Assembly: GCA_964405325.1 (NCBI GenBank)
Contig: CAYONM010000058.1
Span: 1-17,341 of the forward strand
Direction: 5' to 3'
DNA: 17,341 nt
From: CAYONM01 sp964405325
Lineage (GTDB): Bacteria > Planctomycetota > UBA11346
Shown: piece after piece, positions 6,461 to 15,929 of the stretch
Numbering within the stretch: the stretch's first letter is position 1
Layout: every line of letters starts with the position of its first letter
Notes under the pieces: model-generated
Told to the model about the DNA's origin: nothing
What the model saw: only the letters and a program-made list of their open reading frames with translations
Database searches by the model: none
Made by a program: the position numbers and the translations under genes

Positions 6461-8380
6461 ATGAGCGATCCCCAGACCATTCTCAGCCAGACCTTCGGCT
6501 ACCAGGCCTTCCGGCCGGGCCAGGAAGCAGCAATCACCGCCCTGGTCGCCGGCCGCAACGCCGCCACCATCTTCCCCACCGGTTCGGGCAAGAGTCTGTG
6601 CTTCCAAATCCCAGCGCTGCTGTTCGAGGGCATGACCCTGGTGGTGTCACCGCTGATCGCGCTGATGAAGGACCAGATCGACGCGCTGCGCGCCCGTGGC
6701 GTGAACGCCGCCCGACTGGATTCCTCCTTGGAGGAGGACGAACGCCAGCAGGTCATCAGCGATATGCGCGCCGGCCGCCTGAAGCTGCTGTACGTCGCGC
6801 CCGAACGCCTGGGCAACGAACGCTTCCTGGCCCAAATTCACGGCTGTCCCATCGATTTGATGGCCATCGACGAGGCGCACTGTATTTCTGAGTGGGGCCA
6901 TAATTTCCGCCCGGATTATCTCAAGCTGAGCGACGCCGCACGTCGCATCCAGGCCAAGCGGGTGCTGGCTCTGACCGCCACCGCCACTCCAGGGGTATGT
7001 GCGGATATCGGCCGCGTCTTCGACATTGCCGAGGCAGACATCATCAACACCGGCTTTTATCGCCCCAACCTGCACCTGGCAGTGACCCCCTGCCCGGCTG
7101 CCGAGCGCGATGCCTTGCTGGTGGACCGCTTGCGCCACCACGCCAGCGGCCCGTGCATTGTCTACGTCACCCTGCAGGCGACAGCCGAGCGCGTGGCGAA
7201 AATGCTGGCCGAGCATGACTTCAAAGCCGATTTCTATCATGCCGGCATGAAGGACGACAACCGCGCCCTGGTTCAAGAACGCTTCATGCAAGCCGACGAT
7301 CGCATCGTGGTCGCAACCATCGCCTTTGGCATGGGCATCGACAAGGCAAATATCCGGGCCGTGTTCCATTACAACTGCAGCAAGGGGTACGAAAGTTACA
7401 TGCAGGAAATCGGCCGCGCCGGACGTGATGGTCAGTCCTCGCATTGTGAAACCCTGCTCTGCCCGGAAGACCGTATCGTCTTGGAAAATTTCGCCTACGG
7501 CGACACCCCGGACGAGGAGCATCTGGCGGGGCTGATCCGGGCCATCATGGCCGATGCCGCACAGGGCGAATTCGACATTTCGGTCTACGACCTCTCGCGT
7601 CGATTCGACATCCGACCCTTGGTGGTTGGTACCCTCCTGACGCATCTGGAATTGGCTGGATATATCCGTGAACAGGGCAGCTTCTATGGCGATATCCGTT
7701 TCGAACCGCTGAGTTCATCGCAGCAGATCCTGGCACAGTTGGACGACCGCCGCCAGGGCTTCATCAAAACCCTGTTTTGCTGCACCAGCATGGCGAAAAA
7801 ATATGCCACGCTGAATATGGACCAGGCCATTAGCCGCCTGCAGGCCCCGCGCGAGCGGATCATGGCGGCGCTGGAATGGCTGGATCAGCAGCGACACATC
7901 GCCTTGCAGCTGGCTGGCTTTCGCAAGGTGTACCGACCGCAGCAGAAGGCGGTGGACCTGCCGCAGCTGATCGCAGAGATGAAAGCTAAATTCCAAGCAC
8001 ACGAGCAGCGGGAAATCGAACGCGTTGCACTGATGCAGGCCTTTGGCAGCGATCCCGGCTGCCTGTGGCAACGCTTGCTGCACTATTTTGGCGAAGACCA
8101 CGAGCCCTGCGGCCACTGCAGCCGTTGTCGCGAGGACAGCACGCCAGCCATGCCGGAAACAGCTCTGTCGAGCAGCGTCCCGGCGGAGATCATTGACACA
8201 CTCAGCAGCGCCAAACGCGATTTTCCTCGTTCCCTGGCCACCCCCCGGCAAGGCGCTCGTTTCCTGTGCGGCCTCACCAGCCCGGCAACCACCGCCGAAC
8301 GCGTCCGCAAAAAACACCCCCGTCTCTGGGGTGCCTGCAGCGATATTTCATTCCATACCGTGTTCGCGGCGATCGATTGA
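6461..8380 (+). CDS. recQ: RecQ-family ATP-dependent DNA helicase
   Basis: The 639-residue superfamily 2 helicase unwinds DNA 3'-5' in repair and recombination. 'FGYQAFRPGQE' (12-22) is the RecQ motif 0, Walker A is FPTGSGKS (38-45), and DEAH is at 137-140 in 'AIDEAHCISEWGHNFRPDY'. 'ATIAFGMGIDK' and 'EIGRAGRDG' are motifs V/VI. A zinc site is seen in 'GCLWQRLLHYFG' followed by CGHCSRC. No HRDC domain is evident. The C-terminus instead has 'RQGARFLCGLTSPATTAE', a tail I associate with a RecQ subgroup outside the E. coli type. ATG 6461 is chosen because motif 0 begins right after it; an in-frame GTG sits at 6452, and the ribosome site is weak for both. It probably belongs to general genome maintenance, not the upstream cluster. 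Confidence 0.92.
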   Translation: MSDPQTILSQTFGYQAFRPGQEAAITALVAGRNAATIFPTGSGKSLCFQIPALLFEGMTLVVSPLIALMKDQIDALRARGVNAARLDSSLEEDERQQVISDMRAGRLKLLYVAPERLGNERFLAQIHGCPIDLMAIDEAHCISEWGHNFRPDYLKLSDAARRIQAKRVLALTATATPGVCADIGRVFDIAEADIINTGFYRPNLHLAVTPCPAAERDALLVDRLRHHASGPCIVYVTLQATAERVAKMLAEHDFKADFYHAGMKDDNRALVQERFMQADDRIVVATIAFGMGIDKANIRAVFHYNCSKGYESYMQEIGRAGRDGQSSHCETLLCPEDRIVLENFAYGDTPDEEHLAGLIRAIMADAAQGEFDISVYDLSRRFDIRPLVVGTLLTHLELAGYIREQGSFYGDIRFEPLSSSQQILAQLDDRRQGFIKTLFCCTSMAKKYATLNMDQAISRLQAPRERIMAALEWLDQQRHIALQLAGFRKVYRPQQKAVDLPQLIAEMKAKFQAHEQREIERVALMQAFGSDPGCLWQRLLHYFGEDHEPCGHCSRCREDSTPAMPETALSSSVPAEIIDTLSSAKRDFPRSLATPRQGARFLCGLTSPATTAERVRKKHPRLWGACSDISFHTVFAAID

Positions 8381-8493
8381 CCGTTCCAGGGTTTGCAGTG
8401 CAGACGGCGAAACTCGCTGGAGCTTTGCCCGGCCCGGGCGCTGACACCGAGCACTGTCTTGCTCTATTACCGCCCCGGTCACCATGCCCATCC

Positions 8494-10187
<1,694 letters not shown>

Positions 10188-10191
<4 letters not shown>

Positions 10192-10949
10192 TCAATGCCT
10201 GCATCGCCGAAGCCTATCGCTGCGGCCTGCGTCGCTGCGCCCAGGTTACGGGTGGCCAGAATCTGGTCTTCGATGCCCGATGGGGTGGTCGCCATGTGGT
10301 GGCCAAAGCTCGTCTGGCGAATTTCGCCCGGCGTCTGGACAAGGAATGCGCTTGGCTGAACCGGGCCCGCGAGCTGGGCATTGCCTGCCCCCGGGTGCTC
10401 GGCCGTCTGGCTGGCGAAGACTACGATTTCCTGCTCCTCGGGCCACTGCGCGATGACGGTGGCTGTCGGCAGGCAGCAGATTGGCATCGCTTGGTGGCAC
10501 CACTCTATACATGGGAAGCGCCAACGCAGGGCTGGGGGCCCTTGCGTGCCGACGATCTACCACGCTGGCGGCACGAGGCCGATGCCCTGCTGTGGTACCG
10601 GCAGAAACTCCGTAGCGTCATCCCCAGCCGGGCAATGGAATGGGACGAGCGCTTGTGCCGCAGCTGGCGTCATCGCCAAGCGGCGTTGATCCACGGCGAC
10701 CTTCATAATGGCAATCGACTTGGCAAATGCCTGCTCGACTGGGAGAATGTCGCCCTGGGCGATCCACTGGAAGACGCCTGTCGTCTGGCCCTGGCCCAGC
10801 GCTGGCCCCTGGGCCGTTGCCTGCGCGCCTGGGGCGGCGATCCGTCCAGCCGGCGTGCCGACGGCGCGATCCTGCGCAGCCTGATCGAAAGCGCTGGCTA
10901 CTCCGGCCCACGACGGGACGAGGCCAGACGACTGCTGCCCTTGTATTGA
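10188..10949 (+). CDS. APH/LPS-kinase-like phosphotransferase
   Basis: This 253-residue small-molecule kinase-fold protein has the Brenner-type catalytic loop H169-G-D-L-H-N-G-N176, the Mg-binding 'LLDWENVALGDPLED' (D184) and a probable ATP-binding Lys at K40 in 'VVAKARL'. These are features of the aminoglycoside phosphotransferase / LPS-core kinase superfamily, which phosphorylates sugars, alcohols or lipid precursors. Start ATG 10188 has AGGAG at 10175-10179 (8-base gap) and overlaps the ispG stop (ATGA), so the two are translationally coupled. No resistance role should be assumed: the superfamily is broad and the substrate cannot be read here. Confidence 0.8.
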
Positions 10950-11308
10950 CCAGAGCGAACTCGCGACTTTTCCAATCAGGTGGTATGCTGAGCATGGCCT
11001 CATGAGCAGTGACTGCGACCATCTGCAATCACCGCCCAGCAGCCACGCCGGCAGAGGCTTTGAAAAAATGGGGGCTCTTCAGGGTTTTGGGTGGCTAGAA
11101 TTGAGCCCTTTCAGGGCGGTTCCCTCAAGCTCCACCAACAGGAAGGGGTCGTCTGATCCCCTTCCCGCCGGAAGCTGTTTCCTGGCTGAACGCTGCTCTC
11201 GAAGGCGGCCAAGTCAGCCACCCGAAATCCTGAAGCCCGAAATTGATGGCTCGTTCCACGGATGAACACTCGGCCATCGTCTTGGTCTGGACTGACACAA
11301 GCACAACT
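10950..11308. other. Non-coding gap holding an inverted-repeat element
   Basis: I see no convincing gene in this stretch: the open frames have no ribosome site and no recognisable composition. It contains an extended -10-like TGGTATGCT at about 10980-10988 without a matching -35, and the inverted-repeat-bounded element annotated separately at 11073-11238. The rest (11239-11308) shows nothing I can name. Confidence 0.6.
11073..11238. mobile_element. Candidate MITE or decayed IS: about 166 bp bounded by imperfect inverted repeats
   Basis: Left arm 11077-11096 (CTTCAGGGTTTTGGGTGGCT) and right arm 11216-11235 are reverse complements at 18 of 20 positions. The similarity extends outward through GGCT/AGCC if a 2-base gap is allowed. 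The outer edge reads GGCTCTTC, which resembles ISL3-type insertion-sequence ends (from memory, unverified). Inside is a smaller hairpin, GGAAGGGG (11141-11148) with CCCCTTCC (11158-11165) and a 9-base loop. No transposase frame fits in it. No clean target-site duplication is visible at the edges. Confidence 0.45.
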
Positions 11309-11738
11309 TCAGGGCAGTGACGATGCCCGACCCGGCCCCCAACGCTGCAGCATCTCCAATACCTGGGCGCGACGGATCGGCTTGGACAGATAATCGTCCA
11401 TGCCAGCGGCCAAACAGCGTTCACGATCACCAGGCATGGCGTTCGCCGTCATGGCGATGATCGGCACCCGCTTGCGATCACCGCGTGATTCCCGCGCTCG
11501 GATCTCACCGGTAGCCTCGTAGCCATCCATTTCCGGCATCTGGCAGTCCATGAAGATCAGATCAAAAGGCTGCTGGTCCATCCGACGCAGCGCTTCGCGA
11601 CCATTGTCCGCTACCTGCACCTGAGCCCCGGCGCGCTCCAGGATCAGACAGGCCATTTGCTGATTGATGGAATTATCCTCGACCAAGAGAACCTCGGCTT
11701 GACTGGGTTTCGGGCGGCCCCCGGTTTGTCCGCTTCAT
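11309..11738 (-). pseudogene. Receiver-domain (REC) response regulator, apparently frameshifted near its start
   Basis: The frame 11309-11734 encodes a complete receiver domain: the acidic pair in 'LLVEDNSINQQMA', phospho-acceptor Asp in 'DLIFMDCQMPEMDG', Thr in 'PIIAMTANAM' and Lys in 'YLSKPI'. The 'EDNSINQQ' wording is typical of receivers attached to hybrid histidine kinases. The frame has no ATG or GTG before the conserved core, only a TTG at 11684-11686, and is closed upstream by a stop at 11735-11737. One base out of frame, ATG 11736-11738 has a good ribosome site (AGGAG, complement of 11745-11749, 6-base gap). Removing one G from the G5 run at 11718-11722 joins the two into a 142-residue protein starting MKRTNRGRPKPSQAEVLLVEDN (shown here as a predicted join). 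It could be a real mutation, a sequencing error, or a kinase fragment. Confidence 0.7.
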
Positions 11739-11763
11739 AGCAGGCTCCTCTCGGCAGTATACC

Positions 11764-11794
11764 AACAAGAAGCCTGCAATGCAGGCCCCTTGTT
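11764..11794. terminator. Stem-loop downstream of the DUF4139 operon
   Basis: Outer arms AACAAG (11764-11769) and CTTGTT (11789-11794) and inner arms GCCTGCA (11772-11778) and TGCAGGC (11780-11786) form a two-part hairpin with a small aa/cc internal loop. It lies 42 bases past the stop of the minus-strand DUF4139 gene and just before the receiver gene on the same strand. A terminator or processing site for the DUF4139 transcript is the simplest reading; a T-tract is lacking. Confidence 0.5.
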
Positions 11795-11835
11795 GACTTC
11801 CTTACGAATGGCACGGGGTCAGTCTGAGACGTACC

Positions 11836-12978
11836 TCAATGCAGATTGCGGATCCGCAGCACCCCGGTGAACACGCCACGGCGCATTGGTGGCACGGTGA
11901 TTTCGATCAGCAGCTCGCTACCACTTTCGCGCTGCAGCACCACTGGCGCCATGGCCTCGTCCGGCACCGACTCGTACTCCTCGGGCGCGATACGGCGCTC
12001 CAGGATTTGACGCGGCTCGCGCACTTCCCAATCGCCCTGGGCCGATTCCACAACCCGTACCGTACGAGGACCATCGGTGAAGTTCTCCACTTCGAAACGG
12101 AGATAGCGATCCACATGCCACAAGGCCGGGCGGCGACGATCATCGCGCTGGAGCACCACCTGTTGCTGTTTCAGCTGCGCTCGTCGCACCGTCAGATCGC
12201 GGTTCTCACCCAGACGTAGACGCAGCTCACCACCCAAGGCGGTGGGCTCTGCCCAGTCCTCACCGAGGAAAGCCTCGCCATCGTCGGCGGCCTGGAACAG
12301 ACGCACCTTGCCACCAGGCAACTGACCAGCACCCAGACCACCAGCCTGACTGTTTTCGATCACCACATGCACGGCAACGGCGTTGCCATATTTACGCGGA
12401 TCCCAAGTATATTGCCGTTGGAACGGCACGGTTGCGAATCGTCGGACCAATTGCCGGCGGACCTCGCCGTTATCCAAGTCATTCTGGCGTGGCTCGCCGA
12501 AGGGCGCCGACAGCACCACATCCTCAAACCGCTCGCCGCTATTGTTGCGCAGACGCTGGTCGACCCGTAGGTCCAGATGCTGTTCGTCCGGAGCGATGAC
12601 CGCGCGCATGGCCACCTCGCGCTGGAGCCCATGCATCAGATAGGCAATGCGGATATCCGCCGGCCCGGCCTGTGCGGCGGACACTTCCCACTGCAGGCTG
12701 TTGCCCTGCCCTGGTGGATAGGTGGTGCGCAAAACATTAAAGCGAACCCCGCTCTGCGGCAGCAGCAGAATGGACCCCCGTTCGATTGCCACGCCAAGCC
12801 AGGTGAAATCGATGCGATTAGACCCAACGTTCAAGGTGAGTCCGCGCTGCTCGGATACCAGAACATGACCGGTATCCTCGAAACGGATGCGGACCTGATC
12901 GCGCTCGGGCAGAGTGCTGAGTTTGACCGCGGCGTGCAAGTTGACGGCGATCATCAGAATGATAATGGTTCTTTTCAT
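11836..12978 (-). CDS. Secreted DUF4139-like protein (paralogue 2)
   Basis: The 380-residue protein starts with a signal peptide (MKRTIIILMIAVNLHAAV, likely cut after HAA). It then aligns by eye with its neighbour along the whole length: 'LSTLPERDQVRIRFEDTGHVLVSEQRGLTL' with the neighbour's 'LTTVPDRDGVRLTI...LVQERRSLVL', and 'YPPGQGNSLQWEVSAAQAGPADIRIAYL' with its counterpart. The DUF4139 core features are weaker than in paralogue 1: 'LRNNSGERFEDVVLSAPFGEP' replaces 'VNQSGEDYPEAEVRLVVGS'. The protein is predicted to be beta-rich and periplasmic or surface-exposed. Start ATG 12978 has AAGGAG with a 6-base gap, 13 bases after the upstream gene, so the two form an operon. The function of the family is unknown. 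Confidence 0.75.
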   Translation of the reverse strand: MKRTIIILMIAVNLHAAVKLSTLPERDQVRIRFEDTGHVLVSEQRGLTLNVGSNRIDFTWLGVAIERGSILLLPQSGVRFNVLRTTYPPGQGNSLQWEVSAAQAGPADIRIAYLMHGLQREVAMRAVIAPDEQHLDLRVDQRLRNNSGERFEDVVLSAPFGEPRQNDLDNGEVRRQLVRRFATVPFQRQYTWDPRKYGNAVAVHVVIENSQAGGLGAGQLPGGKVRLFQAADDGEAFLGEDWAEPTALGGELRLRLGENRDLTVRRAQLKQQQVVLQRDDRRRPALWHVDRYLRFEVENFTDGPRTVRVVESAQGDWEVREPRQILERRIAPEEYESVPDEAMAPVVLQRESGSELLIEITVPPMRRGVFTGVLRIRNLH

Positions 12979-12991
12979 GTCAGGCTCCTTT

Positions 12992-14368
12992 TTACTCGCC
13001 ACGGACAATGGCGGGGAAGGTGGGCAGCGGTGGCACCGGCGGCCAGGGGAGATCACGCCCCTGCCAACCCTTGCGGTTGCTGATCACAAAAGGCCCCAGT
13101 TCCAATACCACACCGGCAGCCACCTGGGAGCGATGCCGATACAAGTGCTCATTGCGACGTTCACCCACCAAGTCGGTAATCTGCCAGGCCCCACCACCGG
13201 TTTGGACCAGATATTCCAAGGAAACGGGGATCGGCTTGGTGTTGACCAGGCGGAAATCATAACGCTGGTGTTCGATCCAGCCGTCCACACGGCCATCATT
13301 ATTGAAATGGAAATCGCTCTGCTGGCGGGCAAGCAGATGTTGCTCGATGATGATCGCAGGATCCTCGCCCAGATGCAATTCCACCTTTTGCCCCGGTGGC
13401 ACGTAGTCGTGATGGCTACCACCAGAATAGCTCAATTGTCCGTCCTTGGCTTGGCGCAACACGTGCCAATGCCCTTCGGGCAAGGGCCCCTCGGGCAGGT
13501 GATGCTCGTCGTCATTGATGAATCGATAGAGTTTCTGCACCATGTCATCACCCAGATTCACGCGATACAACACCTCCAAGTCCAAGGCTTCTTCGCTGCT
13601 GATGGCGATGAAACGCGTGGTGCCACCACCCGGCACCGCCTGGGTGCCACTGATGGAAAAAATGTGATAATCGCTAAGGCGGCGGGATACCACCTCTGGC
13701 GCCTCCTCCATGGCCATTTCCATGGCTGGTGCCGGCGCGGCCAAGCCGACACCATTTGCCATCATTGCATCGCGCGCTGATTTGCGCACTTCATCGCGAT
13801 CCAATGCTCGGCGCTGCTCGCGCATCTGACCGCTAGCCAGATCGCGAATCTGCTCCACCAGATTGATCGAGCCCACCACCAGTCGCACCTCGGCCTCGGG
13901 ATAATCCTCACCCGATTGATTGACCACCGCCACCGTGCACTGCAACTCGGCGGAAGTCTCACGCTGGTCGGCCAGCAGGCTGTAGTCGGCACTCCAACTC
14001 AGACCGGAGGTGAAATAGCTGATCTCGAAGCGGACTGGACCAACGAATTCCGATTGCACCTGCCACACCAGAGTGGCTGGCGCACCCGGCGGATAGATCA
14101 CGTCGCTGATGGTGACCTGGTCCTGATGATCGAGGGCCCGCAATTCCAGGCTGGTGGTGTCGATCAGGGTGCCGGCCCACTGATACTGGATCCGGTTCAG
14201 GCCAGGCCGCAGCACCAGACTGCGTCGCTCCTGGACCAGGGTCAGATCAACCGCGTTGTAGATGGTCAGCCGAACACCATCGCGATCTGGCACGGTGGTG
14301 AGCCCGACTGCTGCCGGCAGCTGTATTGCCACCAGCAGCATGATCAGGATGAGGAGTGGTCGTCGCAT
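12992..14368 (-). CDS. Secreted DUF4139-domain protein (MuiA-like C-terminal domain)
   Basis: This 458-residue protein has an N-terminal signal peptide (MRRPLLILIMLLVAIQLPAAVG). The DUF4139 signature is clear: 'FEISYFTSGLSWSADYSL', 'TVAVVNQSGEDYPEAEVRLVVGSINLV', and the late beta part 'FRLVNTKPIPVSLEYLVQ' with 'GPFVISNRKGW' near the end. MuiA-type proteins pair this domain with an N-terminal DUF4140; here a shorter N-terminal beta region is present instead. A Met/Glu/Ala-rich stretch (about residues 195-215) links the halves. AAAGGA with a 5-base gap supports ATG 14368. It is transcribed divergently from the vWA/PP2C/kinase triad across 155 bases. The molecular role is unknown; an envelope location is inferred. 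Confidence 0.85.
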   Translation of the reverse strand: MRRPLLILIMLLVAIQLPAAVGLTTVPDRDGVRLTIYNAVDLTLVQERRSLVLRPGLNRIQYQWAGTLIDTTSLELRALDHQDQVTISDVIYPPGAPATLVWQVQSEFVGPVRFEISYFTSGLSWSADYSLLADQRETSAELQCTVAVVNQSGEDYPEAEVRLVVGSINLVEQIRDLASGQMREQRRALDRDEVRKSARDAMMANGVGLAAPAPAMEMAMEEAPEVVSRRLSDYHIFSISGTQAVPGGGTTRFIAISSEEALDLEVLYRVNLGDDMVQKLYRFINDDEHHLPEGPLPEGHWHVLRQAKDGQLSYSGGSHHDYVPPGQKVELHLGEDPAIIIEQHLLARQQSDFHFNNDGRVDGWIEHQRYDFRLVNTKPIPVSLEYLVQTGGGAWQITDLVGERRNEHLYRHRSQVAAGVVLELGPFVISNRKGWQGRDLPWPPVPPLPTFPAIVRGE

Positions 14369-14523
14369 GATGATCCTTTCACGGGACAGAAGGGAAGTGG
14401 GTACGCTACCAGCAAGCTGACGGATGGCGAGCCGGAGCGCGTGTCACTGCTTGCCAGCCTAGCAGCCCTGGCACACACTGCGTGTAAATGCTTAGTAACA
14501 GCATCACTGGCAAGGAGAACCAC
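14369..14523. promoter_or_regulatory. Divergent promoter region between DUF4139 operon and TerY-P triad
   Basis: The 155-base region must drive both directions if the flanking genes are independent units. It contains a dyad, TGCCAG (14452-14457) and CTGGCA (14468-14473) with a 10-base spacer. An 8-bp inverted match also occurs between CTTGCCAG (14450-14457) and CTGGCAAG (14507-14514), the latter running into the triad's ribosome site. I could not pick a convincing -35/-10 pair in either direction. Confidence 0.4.
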
Positions 14524-15198
14524 ATGTCCCTCGATTCGGTATCATTCGCTGACAATCCCGAACCCCGCTGCCCCGTTGTGCTGCTGGTAGATGTCTCGTC
14601 CTCCATGTCCAAGGAGGGCCGGGTTGAAGCCCTCAATCGTGGTATGCAGCAGTTCTGCGAACAGGTCAAGGAAGACGAACTCGCCGCTTTGCGGGTGGAA
14701 GTCTGCTTGATCACCTTCGGATCCGATGTCGAAGTGGTACACGATTTCGCCACCATTTCCGAATTCACCCCACCCCGCCTGCGCGCCCTGGGGACCACCG
14801 CCATGGGCGCCGCCATCGAGAAGGGCCTGGATTTGCTGGAAGCGCGCAAAGGCGCCTACAAGGAAAATGGCATCCTCTACTACCGGCCCTGGGTCTTCCT
14901 GATCACCGATGGCGCTCCCACCGACCCCTGGCAGGAAGCCGCAGCACGGGTACACGAGGGCGAGAAGCACAAAAAATTCCTGTTCTACGCCGTTGGCGTC
15001 AGCGGCTCCGACTTCAAGACCCTGACCAAGATCTCGCCGCCGGAGCGCACCCCCCTGCGCTTGCGCGGCATGCAGTTTGCCGAAATGTTCCAATGGCTAT
15101 CGGCCTCGGTGAAGGCGGTTTCTGCCAGTACCATCGACGCCGGCGGCGTTCAGACCCTGCCGCCGGTCAGCGGTTGGGGCGAGGCGCCCACCCTGTGA
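14524..15198 (+). CDS. vWA-domain protein, TerY/YegL type
   Basis: The 224-residue von Willebrand factor A domain protein has a complete MIDAS metal site: D23-V-S25-S-S27 in 'LLVDVSSSMSKEGR', the Thr in 'LGTTAMGAAI' and the Asp in 'FLITDGAPTDPW'. The sequence pattern matches TerY / E. coli YegL, a compact vWA adaptor encoded with a PP2C phosphatase and a protein kinase (the TerY-P triad). The start has AAGGAG at 14512-14517 with a 6-base gap; an in-frame ATG at 14488 has no comparable site. The stop overlaps the next start as GTGA. It is cytoplasmic, since no signal peptide is present, and probably binds phosphoproteins or metal-coordinated partners. Confidence 0.88.
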   Translation: MSLDSVSFADNPEPRCPVVLLVDVSSSMSKEGRVEALNRGMQQFCEQVKEDELAALRVEVCLITFGSDVEVVHDFATISEFTPPRLRALGTTAMGAAIEKGLDLLEARKGAYKENGILYYRPWVFLITDGAPTDPWQEAAARVHEGEKHKKFLFYAVGVSGSDFKTLTKISPPERTPLRLRGMQFAEMFQWLSASVKAVSASTIDAGGVQTLPPVSGWGEAPTL

Positions 15199-15929
15199 GC
15201 TGGCGCTTGGCCAGCGCCGTCTGCCGCGGCCGTCTGCACCAACGCCAGAACCTGCCCTGTCAGGATGCGTGCCTGGCCTGGTGCGACCAGGACGGGGCCA
15301 TCTGCCTGCTCGCCGATGGCGCCGGCTCGGCCAGCCAGGCCCGGCTGGGAGCCAAGCAGGCCGTGGCCGCGGGTCTCGATTTCCTGGTACTTGCCGATCT
15401 GAACAACGACTGGACCGACTTGGCCCATGATCTGGTACGCACGCTGCAACACAAACTTCAACAGACGGCGCAGGAAAACGACTGCTCCCTGCGCGACCTG
15501 CACTGCACCCTGCAGGCCGTCGTCGCCACCCCCAAACGCTGGGCTGGGCTGCAGATCGGCGACGGTTTCGTGGTTTACCAGCAGGATCAACGCTGGCAAT
15601 GCCTGGCGGGCGCCGAGCAGGATGGCTACCTGAACGAAACCCATTTCATCACGCAGGACGATTCCTGGGACCACGCCACGCTGCTGGAATTGCCACAGCC
15701 GCCGACAGCCTGGTGCTGCTCCAGTGACGGCCTGGAACACCTGGCCCTGCAACAGCCAGGACACTGCCCCTTTCCAGGATTCTTCAATCCGCTGCAGCAA
15801 TTCATCAATAGCACCAACCATCGAAAAGATGCCGATGCAGAACTGGAAACATGGTTGTCTTCAGAAGCAGTACAATCTCGCACCGATGATGACTGCAGCC
15901 TGATCGTTGCCAGCAGGAGTGAGCCATGA
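15195..15929 (+). CDS. PP2C-type protein phosphatase (YegK-like)
   Basis: The 244-residue protein fits the PP2C_2 pattern: 'RLHQRQNLPCQDACLAW' (D24), 'LLADGAGSASQARLGAKQAV' (metal-binding D41-G42), 'LQIGDGFVVYQ', 'CCSSDGLEHLAL' and a terminal 'TDDDCSLIVAS'. These are the metal-coordinating positions of Mg/Mn-dependent Ser/Thr phosphatases. GTG 15195 is chosen because it overlaps the vWA stop (GTGA), and the longer frame upstream is just the vWA gene read out of register. Its stop overlaps the kinase start (ATGA). Expected role: dephosphorylating targets of the neighbouring kinase, or the kinase itself. Confidence 0.88.
   Translation: MSWRLASAVCRGRLHQRQNLPCQDACLAWCDQDGAICLLADGAGSASQARLGAKQAVAAGLDFLVLADLNNDWTDLAHDLVRTLQHKLQQTAQENDCSLRDLHCTLQAVVATPKRWAGLQIGDGFVVYQQDQRWQCLAGAEQDGYLNETHFITQDDSWDHATLLELPQPPTAWCCSSDGLEHLALQQPGHCPFPGFFNPLQQFINSTNHRKDADAELETWLSSEAVQSRTDDDCSLIVASRSEP

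Noticed and set aside
10981..11265. Open frame of 87 codons starting ATG 11002 after an extended -10-like TGGTATGCT
   Set aside because: No ribosome site, no family resemblance, and it runs straight through both arms of the inverted-repeat element, so it is not reported as a gene.
14468..14483. TGGCACACACTGC as a sigma-54 promoter upstream of the vWA gene
   Set aside because: The GG and GC pairs are 8 bases apart, not the required 10, so it does not fit the -24/-12 spacing.
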